This document shows, piece by piece, positions 1 to 8,055 of a stretch of 21,162 nt of DNA. Below the pieces are notes generated by a model. The model was not told the DNA's origin, did no database searches, and saw nothing but the letters and a program-made list of their open reading frames with translations. A program made the translations under genes and the position numbers. The stretch lies in the NCBI GenBank assembly GCA_964433845.1, contig CAYSTA010000029.1:1-21162 (forward strand), written 5' to 3'. Within the stretch, counting starts at the first letter, position 1; each line of letters begins with the position of its first letter. This stretch comes from MAG-121220-bin8 sp964433845. GTDB lineage: Bacteria > Bacteroidota > Bacteroidia > Flavobacteriales > Flavobacteriaceae.

Positions 1-1367
1 CCAATACAGAAGTTTGCAAAAATATTTCCTAATACATCATCATTTGTTATTTCTCCTGTGATTTCACCAAGATGTTCAATAGATCTTCTAATGTCAACAG
101 AAAGAAGATCACCAGAAATATTGTTTTTTAGACCTTTATTAACCTCTTCAATCGCTTTTAAAGCCTTTTTTAATGCCTCGTAATGCCTTGAGTTACTTAT
201 TATAACATCAGTGTAAGGGTTTAGTATATCTACTTCATTTACTAGCCTTTTCTTTAGCTTAGTAACAGATTTGGAATCAGTAGCAGATATTTCAATTAAT
301 TCTCTGTTAGTTAATTCTTTTAAGATACTTTTATTTTTGTTTTTTAAATCAATTTTGTTTCTAACTAATATTATTGATAAATCTTCCCTTTCAAAAGTTT
401 TTAAACTAGATTTTATCTCATTAATAGTAATGTCGTTAATATCAAATAGATAAAGTAAAATTTTGGCATTACTAATTTTTTCTTTTGTTTTTTCAATTCC
501 TTTTGATTCAACTTCATCTTTTGTTTCTCTTAATCCAGCAGTATCAGTAAATCTAAACTTTATCCCATCTATTATAATAGAATCTTCAATGCTATCTCTT
601 GTTGTGCCAGGAATATCAGAAACTATAGCCTTGTCTTCATTTAAGAGTGTATTTAAAAGAGAAGATTTTCCAGCATTTGGTTTTCCAGCAATTGCAACTG
701 AAATACCATTTTTTAAAACATTTCCAGATTGAAAGGAATTAATAAGTGTCTTTAATTCAGATTGAATTTTTGTTACAAGTTTTTTAAATTCTCCTCTTTC
801 AGCAAATTCTACATCTTCTTCAGAAAAGTCTAGCTCCAGTTCAATCATTGATGTAAAGTGTAATAATTCAGATCGTAAATTTTTTAAATCATTACTAAAT
901 CCACTTTTCATTTGTTGCATTGCTAATTTATGTGAACCTTCATTTTCAGAAGCAATTAAATCTGCAACAGCTTCAGCTTGGTTAAGATCCATTTTACCGT
1001 TTATAAACGCTCTTAAGGTAAATTCTCCAGGATTTGCAACCCTAACTCCATGGTCTATGAATAGATCTATTATTTCTTGTTGTATATATGTAGAACCATG
1101 ACAAGATATTTCAACTGTATCTTCACCAGTGTAGGAGTGAGGACCTTTAAATAAGGTGATTAATACCTCATCCAATTCATGTCCATTTTTTAGAATATGA
1201 CCAAGATGAACTGTATGCGTTTTTTGTTTAGATAAAAATTTCTTTTTTTTAGATTTAAACAGTTTTTCTGTAGTAATTATGGCATCTTTACCCGAAATTC
1301 TAATTACAGAAATTGCACCAAGTCCATTAGGTGTGGCTAATGCTATTATTGTTTCTTTACTTATCAT
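1..1367 (-). CDS. mnmE: tRNA modification GTPase MnmE (TrmE), C-terminus cut by the window edge
   Basis: MnmE works with MnmG to install the (carboxymethyl)aminomethyl group on C5 of the wobble uridine of certain tRNAs, using GTP and methylene-tetrahydrofolate; it is cytoplasmic. I translated 455 codons from the ATG at 1367-1365. The N-terminal folate-binding domain (about 1-120) is followed by a helical domain with an inserted Ras-like G domain. The P-loop GKPNAGKS is at 228-235, GTTRD at 254-258, DTAG at 275-278, NKID at 337-340 and the SA of G5 at 361-362. The chain runs out in the family's terminal C-I-G-K motif: Cys454 and Ile455 are present, and the last two window bases begin a Gly codon, so only about G-K and the stop are missing. 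It is last in a three-gene minus-strand operon. Its start overlaps the upstream stop by one base (TAATG), suggesting translational coupling. Nothing is broken; the gene is merely truncated. Confidence 0.97.
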   Translation of the reverse strand, partial: MISKETIIALATPNGLGAISVIRISGKDAIITTEKLFKSKKKKFLSKQKTHTVHLGHILKNGHELDEVLITLFKGPHSYTGEDTVEISCHGSTYIQQEIIDLFIDHGVRVANPGEFTLRAFINGKMDLNQAEAVADLIASENEGSHKLAMQQMKSGFSNDLKNLRSELLHFTSMIELELDFSEEDVEFAERGEFKKLVTKIQSELKTLINSFQSGNVLKNGISVAIAGKPNAGKSSLLNTLLNEDKAIVSDIPGTTRDSIEDSIIIDGIKFRFTDTAGLRETKDEVESKGIEKTKEKISNAKILLYLFDINDITINEIKSSLKTFEREDLSIILVRNKIDLKNKNKSILKELTNRELIEISATDSKSVTKLKKRLVNEVDILNPYTDVIISNSRHYEALKKALKAIEEVNKGLKNNISGDLLSVDIRRSIEHLGEITGEITNDDVLGNIFANFCI

Positions 1368-2491
1368 TAAATTTCTTTAGTAAACGTGCACCTTTTTTTA
1401 TGAAGAATGCTTTCATAATTTTTCCAAAAAGCTTGGATAGATTTGTTTTCAATAAGCTCTGGATTAGTTTCCACTTCTTTTATACCTCTTTTGTTAAACA
1501 TTGTTTGAAGATCATTAAATAAAATTGCTGTGACACCCTTATTTTGATAGTCAGGATGAACACCAATTAGATATAATGAAGCTCTATTATTAAACATTTG
1601 TGCTTTTAATATTCTCAAAAAACCAAATGGAAATAATTTTCCATTAATTTTCTTAAGAGCTCTTGAAAAAGATGGCATAGTTATAGCAAAAGCAACTAGT
1701 TTTCCTTCATGATCAACAACACTTTTTATAAAATCAGGATGAATATATCGTAAATATTTATCCTTATAATGATCAATTTGATATTGTTGAATTGGAACAA
1801 ATGTTTGTAGGTTATTATATGTTTTGTTTAATAAATCAAATATCTGATCAATGTAGGGGAGAATATCATCAGTTTTTTTAAACTTTAATGGTTTTAGTTT
1901 ATACCTTTTCATTATTAAATCTGAAAACTTTTTAACTTTTTCTGGAGCATCTTTTTTAGAATATATTTGAATTTTATATTCAACCCATTCTGCAAGCTTT
2001 TCCATTTTTAGTTTTTCTAAATGATTTTTTTGATAAGAATTGTGATACCAAGTAATCATTGTATTAAGCTCATCAAAACCATGAGTAAGTAAACCAGCCT
2101 TATCCATATTTGAAAAACCAACAGGTCCCTCAATAAATGATAGATTTCTTTCTTTACCAAATTCTATTACTGTATTCAATAATTTTTTTGAAACTTCAAA
2201 ATCATCAATAACATCATACCATCCAAAACGAACTTTGTTTTTTTTCTGTTGTTTTACCTCTATCCAATTAACAATTGCAGCAATTCTTCCAACTATTTCA
2301 TTATTTTTTATAGCTAAGAAATATTCTGCTTCAGCATTTTTAAAAACTGGATTATTTTCCTTATCCATCATCTCAAGCTCTTCTTTGATAATAGGTGGAA
2401 CCCAATACTTAGAGTTTTTATATAGATTAAAAGGAAAGTTCACAAAATCCTTATAGTCATCTATCGTAATGGCTTTTTTAATTGAAATCAT
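1367..2491 (-). CDS. YghO-like protein with C-terminal GNAT-type acyltransferase fold
   Basis: A 374-residue soluble protein of a family common in Bacteroidetes and related to E. coli YghO, whose substrate I do not know. The N-terminal part (about 1-110) carries a run of conserved aromatic/proline residues (FPFNLYKNSKYWVPP) and a short beta segment with EIVGRIAAI that resembles the start of a GNAT domain. The C-terminal part (about 255-374) looks like a GNAT core: the acetyl-CoA pyrophosphate loop is best matched by GVHPDYQNKGVTA, with QNKGVT at about 316-321 standing in for the usual R/QxxGxG/A. No signal peptide or membrane segment is visible. The ATG at 2491 overlaps the stop of the upstream outer-membrane gene by 4 bases (ATGA), and its own TAA shares one base with the mnmE start. 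Coupling to mnmE hints at, but does not show, a link to tRNA or translation. The GNAT assignment is reasonable; a reaction should not be named. Confidence 0.75.
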   Translation of the reverse strand: MISIKKAITIDDYKDFVNFPFNLYKNSKYWVPPIIKEELEMMDKENNPVFKNAEAEYFLAIKNNEIVGRIAAIVNWIEVKQQKKNKVRFGWYDVIDDFEVSKKLLNTVIEFGKERNLSFIEGPVGFSNMDKAGLLTHGFDELNTMITWYHNSYQKNHLEKLKMEKLAEWVEYKIQIYSKKDAPEKVKKFSDLIMKRYKLKPLKFKKTDDILPYIDQIFDLLNKTYNNLQTFVPIQQYQIDHYKDKYLRYIHPDFIKSVVDHEGKLVAFAITMPSFSRALKKINGKLFPFGFLRILKAQMFNNRASLYLIGVHPDYQNKGVTAILFNDLQTMFNKRGIKEVETNPELIENKSIQAFWKNYESILHKKRCTFTKEI

Positions 2492-3570
2492 TTGTTTTTT
2501 CTTTTACTTTTTTTCAATGATTTTTTTTCCTTTCTATTAGATTTTTTTTGATTTTTAGTTGATTGTTTTTGTGATTTTCTTTCACTTTTATTATTCTTTT
2601 TTAGATTTTTTTTATCTTCTTTCTGTTTCTTTTTAAATTCTTTATCAACAGCAGGAACATCTCTATGCCAATCCAATCTAGTTGAAAAACCAACATTTAA
2701 ATATAATTTATTTGGAGTGTCTTTAAAATTTGAACCAATACTGAAATCAAATTGATAATTTTTATTATAAAGATAAGCTAACCCAGCTTTTAAGAAATTG
2801 TCTGAATAGATGTCATTTTTTATAAATTCATTCTCTAGCATAGAAGACCAAATAGGATTTGTAAAATTATGAGTTAGTGTAGTTATATTATTAATTGTAA
2901 TATTTTTATTTCCAATTCTATCATAGATAAAGTTATTTACTAAAACCCACTTTCCTACAAAATGATGTTGAGTAATAATATTGCCTTTTAAACTAACTAT
3001 CTCCTCAGTTGTTTCATGGTTAGTTCCTTTTTTTAAATGAGTGAAAGGATCATTGTAGAAATATCCATCTTCGGGAACATAATTAGCACCAACATAAACG
3101 GATATGGCTGGTATTAGATCAATCCATCTTACTTTATTGTTTTTTTTCCAGCTAAACAAATTTGTTCCATGCCACTTTTTATTTTTATATGGGTCAAAAA
3201 CTAAATATTTAAATCCAATATTTTGTTTGTTCAAAAAGTCAGTTTTAATTTCTTTTGAATTAGAATCAAGTATATTATTAACACTTCTATTCTTATTATA
3301 AGAGCCGTTAATAATTAACTCTAACTTTTCCATTAATAAACCATATCTAATAGTATACATTAGTTCTAATTCTTTTATATAGGAAAAGTTTAAATTTTTA
3401 TGACTTAAATCCGTAAAACTTCCTCCTAACTCAAATTGTAGAACATTTTTTCCAACAGAAAATGCTCCATAAGATGAGCCGGGTCTATTAGAATTAATAA
3501 CCTCAGTATATTGAGAATAAATGGAGGTTATTGTAAAAAATATAAAAAATAAATTGATGCTATATTTCAT
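2488..3570 (-). CDS. Secreted outer-membrane beta-barrel protein (Phenol_MetA_deg/transporter-like) with Lys-rich tail
   Basis: The 360-residue product begins with a clear signal peptide (residues 1-19, hydrophobic core INLFFIFFTIT, likely cut in IYS|QYT) and has no lipobox cysteine. The mature start, with NSNRPGSSYGAFSVGKNVLQ at about 27-46, matches the opening of the Bacteroidetes transporter family grouped under Phenol_MetA_deg (PF13557), a predicted outer-membrane barrel of unknown cargo. Alternating polar and aromatic strands continue to about residue 300 (for example FSTRLDWHRDVP). The last 52 residues (309-360) are a highly basic low-complexity tail with 23 Lys and 3 Arg. This tail lies beyond the barrel, so the protein does not end in the usual C-terminal aromatic. 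It is the first gene of the operon with the GNAT-like gene and mnmE, an odd mix of envelope and tRNA functions. Barrel topology is inferred; the signal peptide and tail are directly visible. Confidence 0.8.
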   Translation of the reverse strand: MKYSINLFFIFFTITSIYSQYTEVINSNRPGSSYGAFSVGKNVLQFELGGSFTDLSHKNLNFSYIKELELMYTIRYGLLMEKLELIINGSYNKNRSVNNILDSNSKEIKTDFLNKQNIGFKYLVFDPYKNKKWHGTNLFSWKKNNKVRWIDLIPAISVYVGANYVPEDGYFYNDPFTHLKKGTNHETTEEIVSLKGNIITQHHFVGKWVLVNNFIYDRIGNKNITINNITTLTHNFTNPIWSSMLENEFIKNDIYSDNFLKAGLAYLYNKNYQFDFSIGSNFKDTPNKLYLNVGFSTRLDWHRDVPAVDKEFKKKQKEDKKNLKKNNKSERKSQKQSTKNQKKSNRKEKKSLKKSKRKNK

Positions 3571-3668
3571 GTTCTGAAAAGATATAAAATTAAATATTAT
3601 TGAATTAGGGTTTTATCAACAAATTTTAAAATCAATAATTGTATTTTTACCTAGTCAAACAATTGGAA
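3571..3668. promoter_or_regulatory. Divergent intergenic region between the mnmE operon and the glycan operon
   Basis: Both operons are read outwards from these 98 bases, so promoters for each must lie here or just inside the genes. On the plus strand two degenerate Bacteroidetes -7 boxes (consensus TAnnTTTG) can be seen: TATTATTG at 3595-3602 and TATTTTTA at 3642-3649, each one base off. On the minus strand TATCTTTT (3584-3577) is one base off. None has a well-spaced TTTG -33 element, so I cannot choose between them. Confidence 0.3.
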
Positions 3669-3893
3669 ATGATTACTATTTTAAAAATAATTCTTTTTTT
3701 TATTTTACTCTCCTATACATTGAGACTTCTGTCTCCATTTATTTTAAGATTTTTTTTAAAAAGATTTCAAAATAAAATGAAAAGGGATTTTGAAGAGATA
3801 AATAATGATAATTATAGTAAGCAATCAAAGAAACCCAAATCTAATTCAAAAGATAAAGTAGGGGAGTATGTAGATTTTGAAGAAATAGATTAA
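3669..3893 (+). CDS. DUF4834 family small membrane protein
   Basis: This is a 74-residue protein when started at the ATG at 3669; a TTG at 3639 would add 11 residues, but that stretch is not typical of the family. One N-terminal transmembrane helix (about residues 2-20, ITILKIILFFILLSYTLRLL) is followed by a basic segment and a charged, lysine/serine-rich cytoplasmic tail. It closes with GEYVDFEEID, the terminal signature I associate with DUF4834 proteins of Bacteroidetes. The function is unknown. It is the first gene of the plus-strand glycan operon and stops one base before the start of the YfhO-type gene. I recall this pair occurring together in other flavobacteria, so a role in the same envelope pathway is a reasonable guess only. 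Confidence 0.8.
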   Translation: MITILKIILFFILLSYTLRLLSPFILRFFLKRFQNKMKRDFEEINNDNYSKQSKKPKSNSKDKVGEYVDFEEID

Positions 3894-3894
3894 T

Positions 3895-6288
3895 ATGATT
3901 ACTTATATAAAAAATATTCTTCCTCACATTCTTTGTGTTTTTATATTGACAATATTATCGATATCATACTTTTATCCTATTCTATTAAATAAAGGAATTG
4001 AACAATCTGATATATCACAGTTTATGGGTATGTCAAAACAAATAGTTGATCATAGGGAAAATTTTGATGAAGAACCTTATTGGTTGGACAATGCATTTTT
4101 AGGAATGCCTTCTTATCAGGTTAGTGCCAAATATCCGTATGATTTATTGAGAATTATTGATCAGTCTATTCGTTTTCTTCCAAGACCTGCAGATTACTTG
4201 TTTCTGTATTTATTTTCTTTTTATTTATTAGTTATTTCATTAAAAATCAATTATAGATATGCTTTGTTTGGCTCTATTGCATTTGGGTTTTCAACATATT
4301 TGATAATTATATTAGGTGTTGGTCATAATACAAAAGCTTTAGCATTAGGATACTTGCCACTAGTAATCATGGGCGTGTTGATGATTTTTAGAAAAGATTA
4401 TTTAAAGGGGTTTTTTATTACATCTCTAGCTCTAGGTCTTCAAATACATTCTAACCATTATCAAATGACCTATTATACTTTAATAGTTATAATGATAATG
4501 TTTATTACATATTTTATTGATCTTTATAAAAGGAAAAATTTGAAAACCTTCTTTTATTGTTTTTCAACATTTACCTTAAGTTCATTTATTGCTCTTATGA
4601 TGAACGCATCTCCTTTACTTGCTACAAAAGAATATTCTAAATTTAGCACTCGAAGCAAAAGTGAGATAACTATAAACCCCGATGGTTCTCAAAAAGAATC
4701 TCAATCAGGTTTGTCAAAGGATTATATTACAGAATACAGTTATGGGATTTTAGAAAGTTTTAACCTATTTATTCCAAAATTCATGGGTGGAGGAAGTTCG
4801 GATAGAATTAAAAATGATTCTAAACTAATGGATTTTATTAAAACTCTAGATCCAGAGCAAGGACAACAGGTCTATCAATATTCTAGACTTTATTGGGGTA
4901 ATCAACCTATTGTAGCAGCACCAGCGTATATTGGAGCTTCAATCTTGTTTATTTTCTTTCTTGGACTTTTTTTAGTTAAAAATGTAAATATGAGATGGTT
5001 ATTATCATCAGTTGTAATATCTCTGTTCTTGTCTTGGGGGAAAAACTTTGATTTTTTAACCAATTTAATGATTGATTACTTTCCTTTTTATGATAAATTT
5101 AGAGCAGTTTCTTCAATCCAAGTAATCCTCGAATTTTGTATACCACTTGTTGCTGTTTTTGGAATTCACAAGTTTTTGTCTGACAAAATTGAATCACAAA
5201 AGAAGTTAAGAGCTTTGTTTAAAACAGCATTAATTCTTATTCCTCTTACTCTTTTAATTTACCTTTTTGGAAGTAAATTATTTGATTTTAAATCAAATTT
5301 TGAAATATTTTCTAATTATCCAGATATATTAAACTTACTGATTGAAGACAGAAAGTCAATATTAATAGCTGATACTTTAAGATCTTTACTTTTAATTATT
5401 TTTCTATTCGTTCTACTTATTGCCAACTTAAAAAACATTTTAAATAAAAACTTAACTATATATGGAATAATTATTATGGTTGTTTTTGATCTATGGAGTA
5501 TTAATAAACAATATGTTAATGCAGATCAATTTACTAACAAATCAAACATTGAATTTCCTTTTGAAATGACAAGTGCTGATAAAGCAATTTTGCAAGATAA
5601 ATCAGATTATAGGGTTTTTGAACCTGATAGAGGTTTTTCTAATGCCAGGACTTCTTTTTATCATAAATCTATTGCTGGATATCATGCAGCTAAACCTAAA
5701 CGTATACAAGACCTGTATGACTATTATATTGTTAAGAATAATTATGACGTTTTAAGTATGCTTAATGTAAAATACATAATAAAAGATGATCCAGATAACC
5801 CTATAGGTGTTACAAGAAATGCAAATAATTTTGGGAATGCATGGTTTGTTGATGATATAATTTATGTTAATAGCTCTGAAAAGGAATTGCTTTCCCTTGG
5901 TGAAATTGATTTAAAAAATAAGGCTGTTACTCAAAATATTTCTTTAAAAGATAAATCATTTAAAAGAGATAGTTTAAATGATATTTTCCTTTATTCAAGA
6001 AATGCAAATAAATTAATATATAAATCGAGTTCTCTCAATAATCAATTTGCAGTCTTTTCTGAAGCTTTTTATTATAAAGGATGGCAAGCCTACATTGATA
6101 ATGTTCCGGTTGACCATTATAAAGTAAATTACTTATTACGTGGAATAGAGATACCTAAGGGAAAACACGAAATTAAATTTGAATTTAGACCAAAGGTTGT
6201 ACAAAGTGGTTCTATAATTAGTGTTTTTGCTTATTTAATTCTTATTCTTGTCTTAATAAAATTTATTAAAGAAAAGTTTTATGTATAA
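3895..6288 (+). CDS. YfhO family polytopic membrane protein (GT-C-like)
   Basis: The 797-residue integral membrane protein has an N-terminal transmembrane helix (about 10-31), a periplasmic-type loop with QSD at 37-39, many further hydrophobic helices through about residue 540, then a soluble domain of about 220 residues and a final helix (about 770-792). This matches Bacteroidetes YfhO proteins in length and order. In Gram-positive bacteria YfhO is tied to glycosylation of lipoteichoic acid, and the fold is GT-C-like, with acidic residues in the first loop expected to bind a polyprenyl-phosphate sugar. The soluble region includes the family-like strings AGYHAAKPKR and LNVKYII and ends with KGWQAYIDN and LLRGIEIPKGKHEIKFEF, a small beta domain. 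The start follows the DUF4834 stop by one base and the end overlaps the methyltransferase by 8 bases. The family call is secure; the sugar and acceptor are unknown. Confidence 0.9.
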   Translation: MITYIKNILPHILCVFILTILSISYFYPILLNKGIEQSDISQFMGMSKQIVDHRENFDEEPYWLDNAFLGMPSYQVSAKYPYDLLRIIDQSIRFLPRPADYLFLYLFSFYLLVISLKINYRYALFGSIAFGFSTYLIIILGVGHNTKALALGYLPLVIMGVLMIFRKDYLKGFFITSLALGLQIHSNHYQMTYYTLIVIMIMFITYFIDLYKRKNLKTFFYCFSTFTLSSFIALMMNASPLLATKEYSKFSTRSKSEITINPDGSQKESQSGLSKDYITEYSYGILESFNLFIPKFMGGGSSDRIKNDSKLMDFIKTLDPEQGQQVYQYSRLYWGNQPIVAAPAYIGASILFIFFLGLFLVKNVNMRWLLSSVVISLFLSWGKNFDFLTNLMIDYFPFYDKFRAVSSIQVILEFCIPLVAVFGIHKFLSDKIESQKKLRALFKTALILIPLTLLIYLFGSKLFDFKSNFEIFSNYPDILNLLIEDRKSILIADTLRSLLLIIFLFVLLIANLKNILNKNLTIYGIIIMVVFDLWSINKQYVNADQFTNKSNIEFPFEMTSADKAILQDKSDYRVFEPDRGFSNARTSFYHKSIAGYHAAKPKRIQDLYDYYIVKNNYDVLSMLNVKYIIKDDPDNPIGVTRNANNFGNAWFVDDIIYVNSSEKELLSLGEIDLKNKAVTQNISLKDKSFKRDSLNDIFLYSRNANKLIYKSSSLNNQFAVFSEAFYYKGWQAYIDNVPVDHYKVNYLLRGIEIPKGKHEIKFEFRPKVVQSGSIISVFAYLILILVLIKFIKEKFYV

Positions 6289-6862
6289 AGTTTTTCCAAA
6301 AAAAAGATATGATAACACTTTAAAAATGCTGAAAAGTGTATGTCCACCTCCCTCTGTTGTTTTTGACTTAGGAGTCGCAAATCCTTTTTCTAAAATAATG
6401 AAAGAAAACAATTATAAGGTATATAATACTAAAGGCGAAGATTTAGATGAGAATCCAAATATTGTCTTGCCTAAGGATGTGGATATAGTCACTGGTTTTG
6501 AAATATTGGAACATTTAGTTTCACCATATCCTCTCCTTAAGAACCTTGATGTTAAAAGAATTTTTCTAACAGTACCCGTAAATTTATGGTTTGCTAAAGC
6601 ATATCGAAGTAAAACTGATCCTTTTGATCGTCATTATCATGAATTCGAACCATGGCAGTTTGATATGTTATTAGAAAAATCAGGTTGGAAAATAATTAAA
6701 AAGGAATTGTGGAAGAATCCGTCTTTTAAGTTGGGAATAAGACCTTTATTAAGAAATTTTACCAATAGATATTATGCTGTTTATGCAGAAAGAGATAAAG
6801 CTGGAAGATGGCCAAACAGGGATACATACACAAATTATTATAGAGGAGTACTAAACCTTTAA
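6281..6862 (+). CDS. Class I SAM-dependent methyltransferase
   Basis: A 193-residue cytoplasmic protein with a Rossmann-type methyltransferase pattern. Motif I is VFDLGVANPFS (27-37), where the usual glycine-rich GxGxG is replaced by GVANPF. The acidic end of strand 2 is near GEDLDE (52-57), and the post-motif FEILEHLV (73-80) corresponds to the xDxxEHL block of Methyltransf_11/23 enzymes. A second conserved string, HYHEFEPWQ (118-126), occurs in methyltransferases found in glycan clusters. It lies between the YfhO-type gene (8-base overlap, ATGTATAA) and a glycosyltransferase (11-base gap), so a sugar- or lipid-carrier-modifying O-methyltransferase is plausible. The unusual motif I lowers certainty about SAM binding, but the rest of the fold is recognisable. 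The acceptor is not predictable. Confidence 0.78.
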   Translation: MYKVFPKKRYDNTLKMLKSVCPPPSVVFDLGVANPFSKIMKENNYKVYNTKGEDLDENPNIVLPKDVDIVTGFEILEHLVSPYPLLKNLDVKRIFLTVPVNLWFAKAYRSKTDPFDRHYHEFEPWQFDMLLEKSGWKIIKKELWKNPSFKLGIRPLLRNFTNRYYAVYAERDKAGRWPNRDTYTNYYRGVLNL

Positions 6863-6873
6863 GAATATTAGCA

Positions 6874-8055
6874 ATGAAAATTGGAATGATTCTTGACGCA
6901 CCTTATCCAATAGATCCAAGAGTAACAAATGAGGCTAAGGCATTAATTAACTCTGGTAATGAGATTTTTTTATTTTGCCTGTCTTATGATAAAACATTCA
7001 AAAAAAAAGAAGTTATTAATGGAATAAATGTAATTAGGTTTTACTGTTCTAGAATTACTTATAAATTATCAGCCTTAGCATATACATTTCCCTTTTATAA
7101 ATGGATCATGTCTAAAAAAATAAAAAAATTTATAAAAGAATCTAATGTGGAGGTTTTGCATATTCATGATTTACAAATTGCTAGTTCTGTTTTTTTTGCA
7201 AACAAGTTTTTTAATTTGAATATAACTTTAGATCTACACGAGAATAGACCAGAAATAATGAAATTCTATAAACATGTAAATAGTTTTTTAGGAAAGTTGT
7301 TTATTTATCCATCAAAATGGAAAAAAGCAGAGGAGAGGTACTGTAAAAGTTCTAATTCGGTAGTTGTAGTTACTGATTTAGCCAAAAGAGAATTAGTTGA
7401 AAGAATAAAAATAAATCAAGATAAAGTAGTGGTCTTTTCAAATTCAGTATCTAAAAGTTTTTATTCTGATTTTAAATTAAATCATCAAATCATTGAAAAA
7501 TATTCTGATTCATTTGTTTTACTTTATTTAGGGAACACATCTAAAAGAAGAGGCTTAAAAATTGTTTTAAAATCTATTCCTGAAATAGTTAAATCTATTT
7601 CAAATTTTAAATTAGTAATTGTTGGTTCAAGTTCTTTTGATAATGAGCTTATTAAAACAGTAGAGGAGTATAATATTTCTAAATATGTGGATTTTGAAGG
7701 CTGGAAATCAGAAGATTTGTTTCCTTCTTATATTAAGGCAGCTGAGATAGGGATTTCTCCATTGCTTTCTAACTTACATCATGACACTACACATGCCAAT
7801 AAACTTTTTCAGTATATGTCTTTAGGATGTCCTGTTATATGTAGTGATGTGAAAGCCCAGAAAGCTCTTTTAGATACTTATAATGTTGGTTTATTATTTA
7901 AAGCAGGAGACTCATCAGATTTAATAGAAAAGCTTTTTAAATTATATTTAAATTCAAGTTTAAGAAATCAGATGAGTAAAAATTGTATTAATGCTATTCA
8001 AAATCATTTAAATAACGATATCATTTCTAAAGATTTAGTTAAATATTATGAGTAA
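6874..8055 (+). CDS. GT-B glycosyltransferase, family 4-like
   Basis: The 393-residue protein has the two Rossmann halves of a GT-B transferase. The N-terminal acceptor domain contains IGMILDAPYPIDPRVTNEA (about 3-21, the PxDpRv..EA opening of many GT4 enzymes) and VLHIHDLQIA (about 94-103). The donor domain contains LLYLGNTSKRRGL (about 216-228), IVGSSS (249-254), and the nucleotide-sugar block EIGISPLLS...HANKLFQYMSLGCPV (about 291-321). In the EX7E-type motif the second Glu is replaced by Gln313 (FQYM), a variant I recall in flavobacterial homologues. No membrane helix is obvious, so it probably acts on a lipid-linked acceptor at the cytoplasmic face. It ends with an 8-base overlap (ATGAGTAA) into the next glycosyltransferase. 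Donor and linkage cannot be inferred. Confidence 0.9.
   Translation: MKIGMILDAPYPIDPRVTNEAKALINSGNEIFLFCLSYDKTFKKKEVINGINVIRFYCSRITYKLSALAYTFPFYKWIMSKKIKKFIKESNVEVLHIHDLQIASSVFFANKFFNLNITLDLHENRPEIMKFYKHVNSFLGKLFIYPSKWKKAEERYCKSSNSVVVVTDLAKRELVERIKINQDKVVVFSNSVSKSFYSDFKLNHQIIEKYSDSFVLLYLGNTSKRRGLKIVLKSIPEIVKSISNFKLVIVGSSSFDNELIKTVEEYNISKYVDFEGWKSEDLFPSYIKAAEIGISPLLSNLHHDTTHANKLFQYMSLGCPVICSDVKAQKALLDTYNVGLLFKAGDSSDLIEKLFKLYLNSSLRNQMSKNCINAIQNHLNNDIISKDLVKYYE

Noticed and set aside
271..732. Two plus-strand open frames of 60 and 89 codons
   Set aside because: They lie wholly antisense to mnmE, whose motifs are complete on the minus strand; hydrophobic, low-complexity translations are typical of antisense frames in AT-rich genes.
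3639..3668. TTG-initiated extension of the DUF4834 gene (11 extra residues)
   Set aside because: The extension has no family match and the ATG at 3669 places the transmembrane helix directly at the N-terminus as expected.
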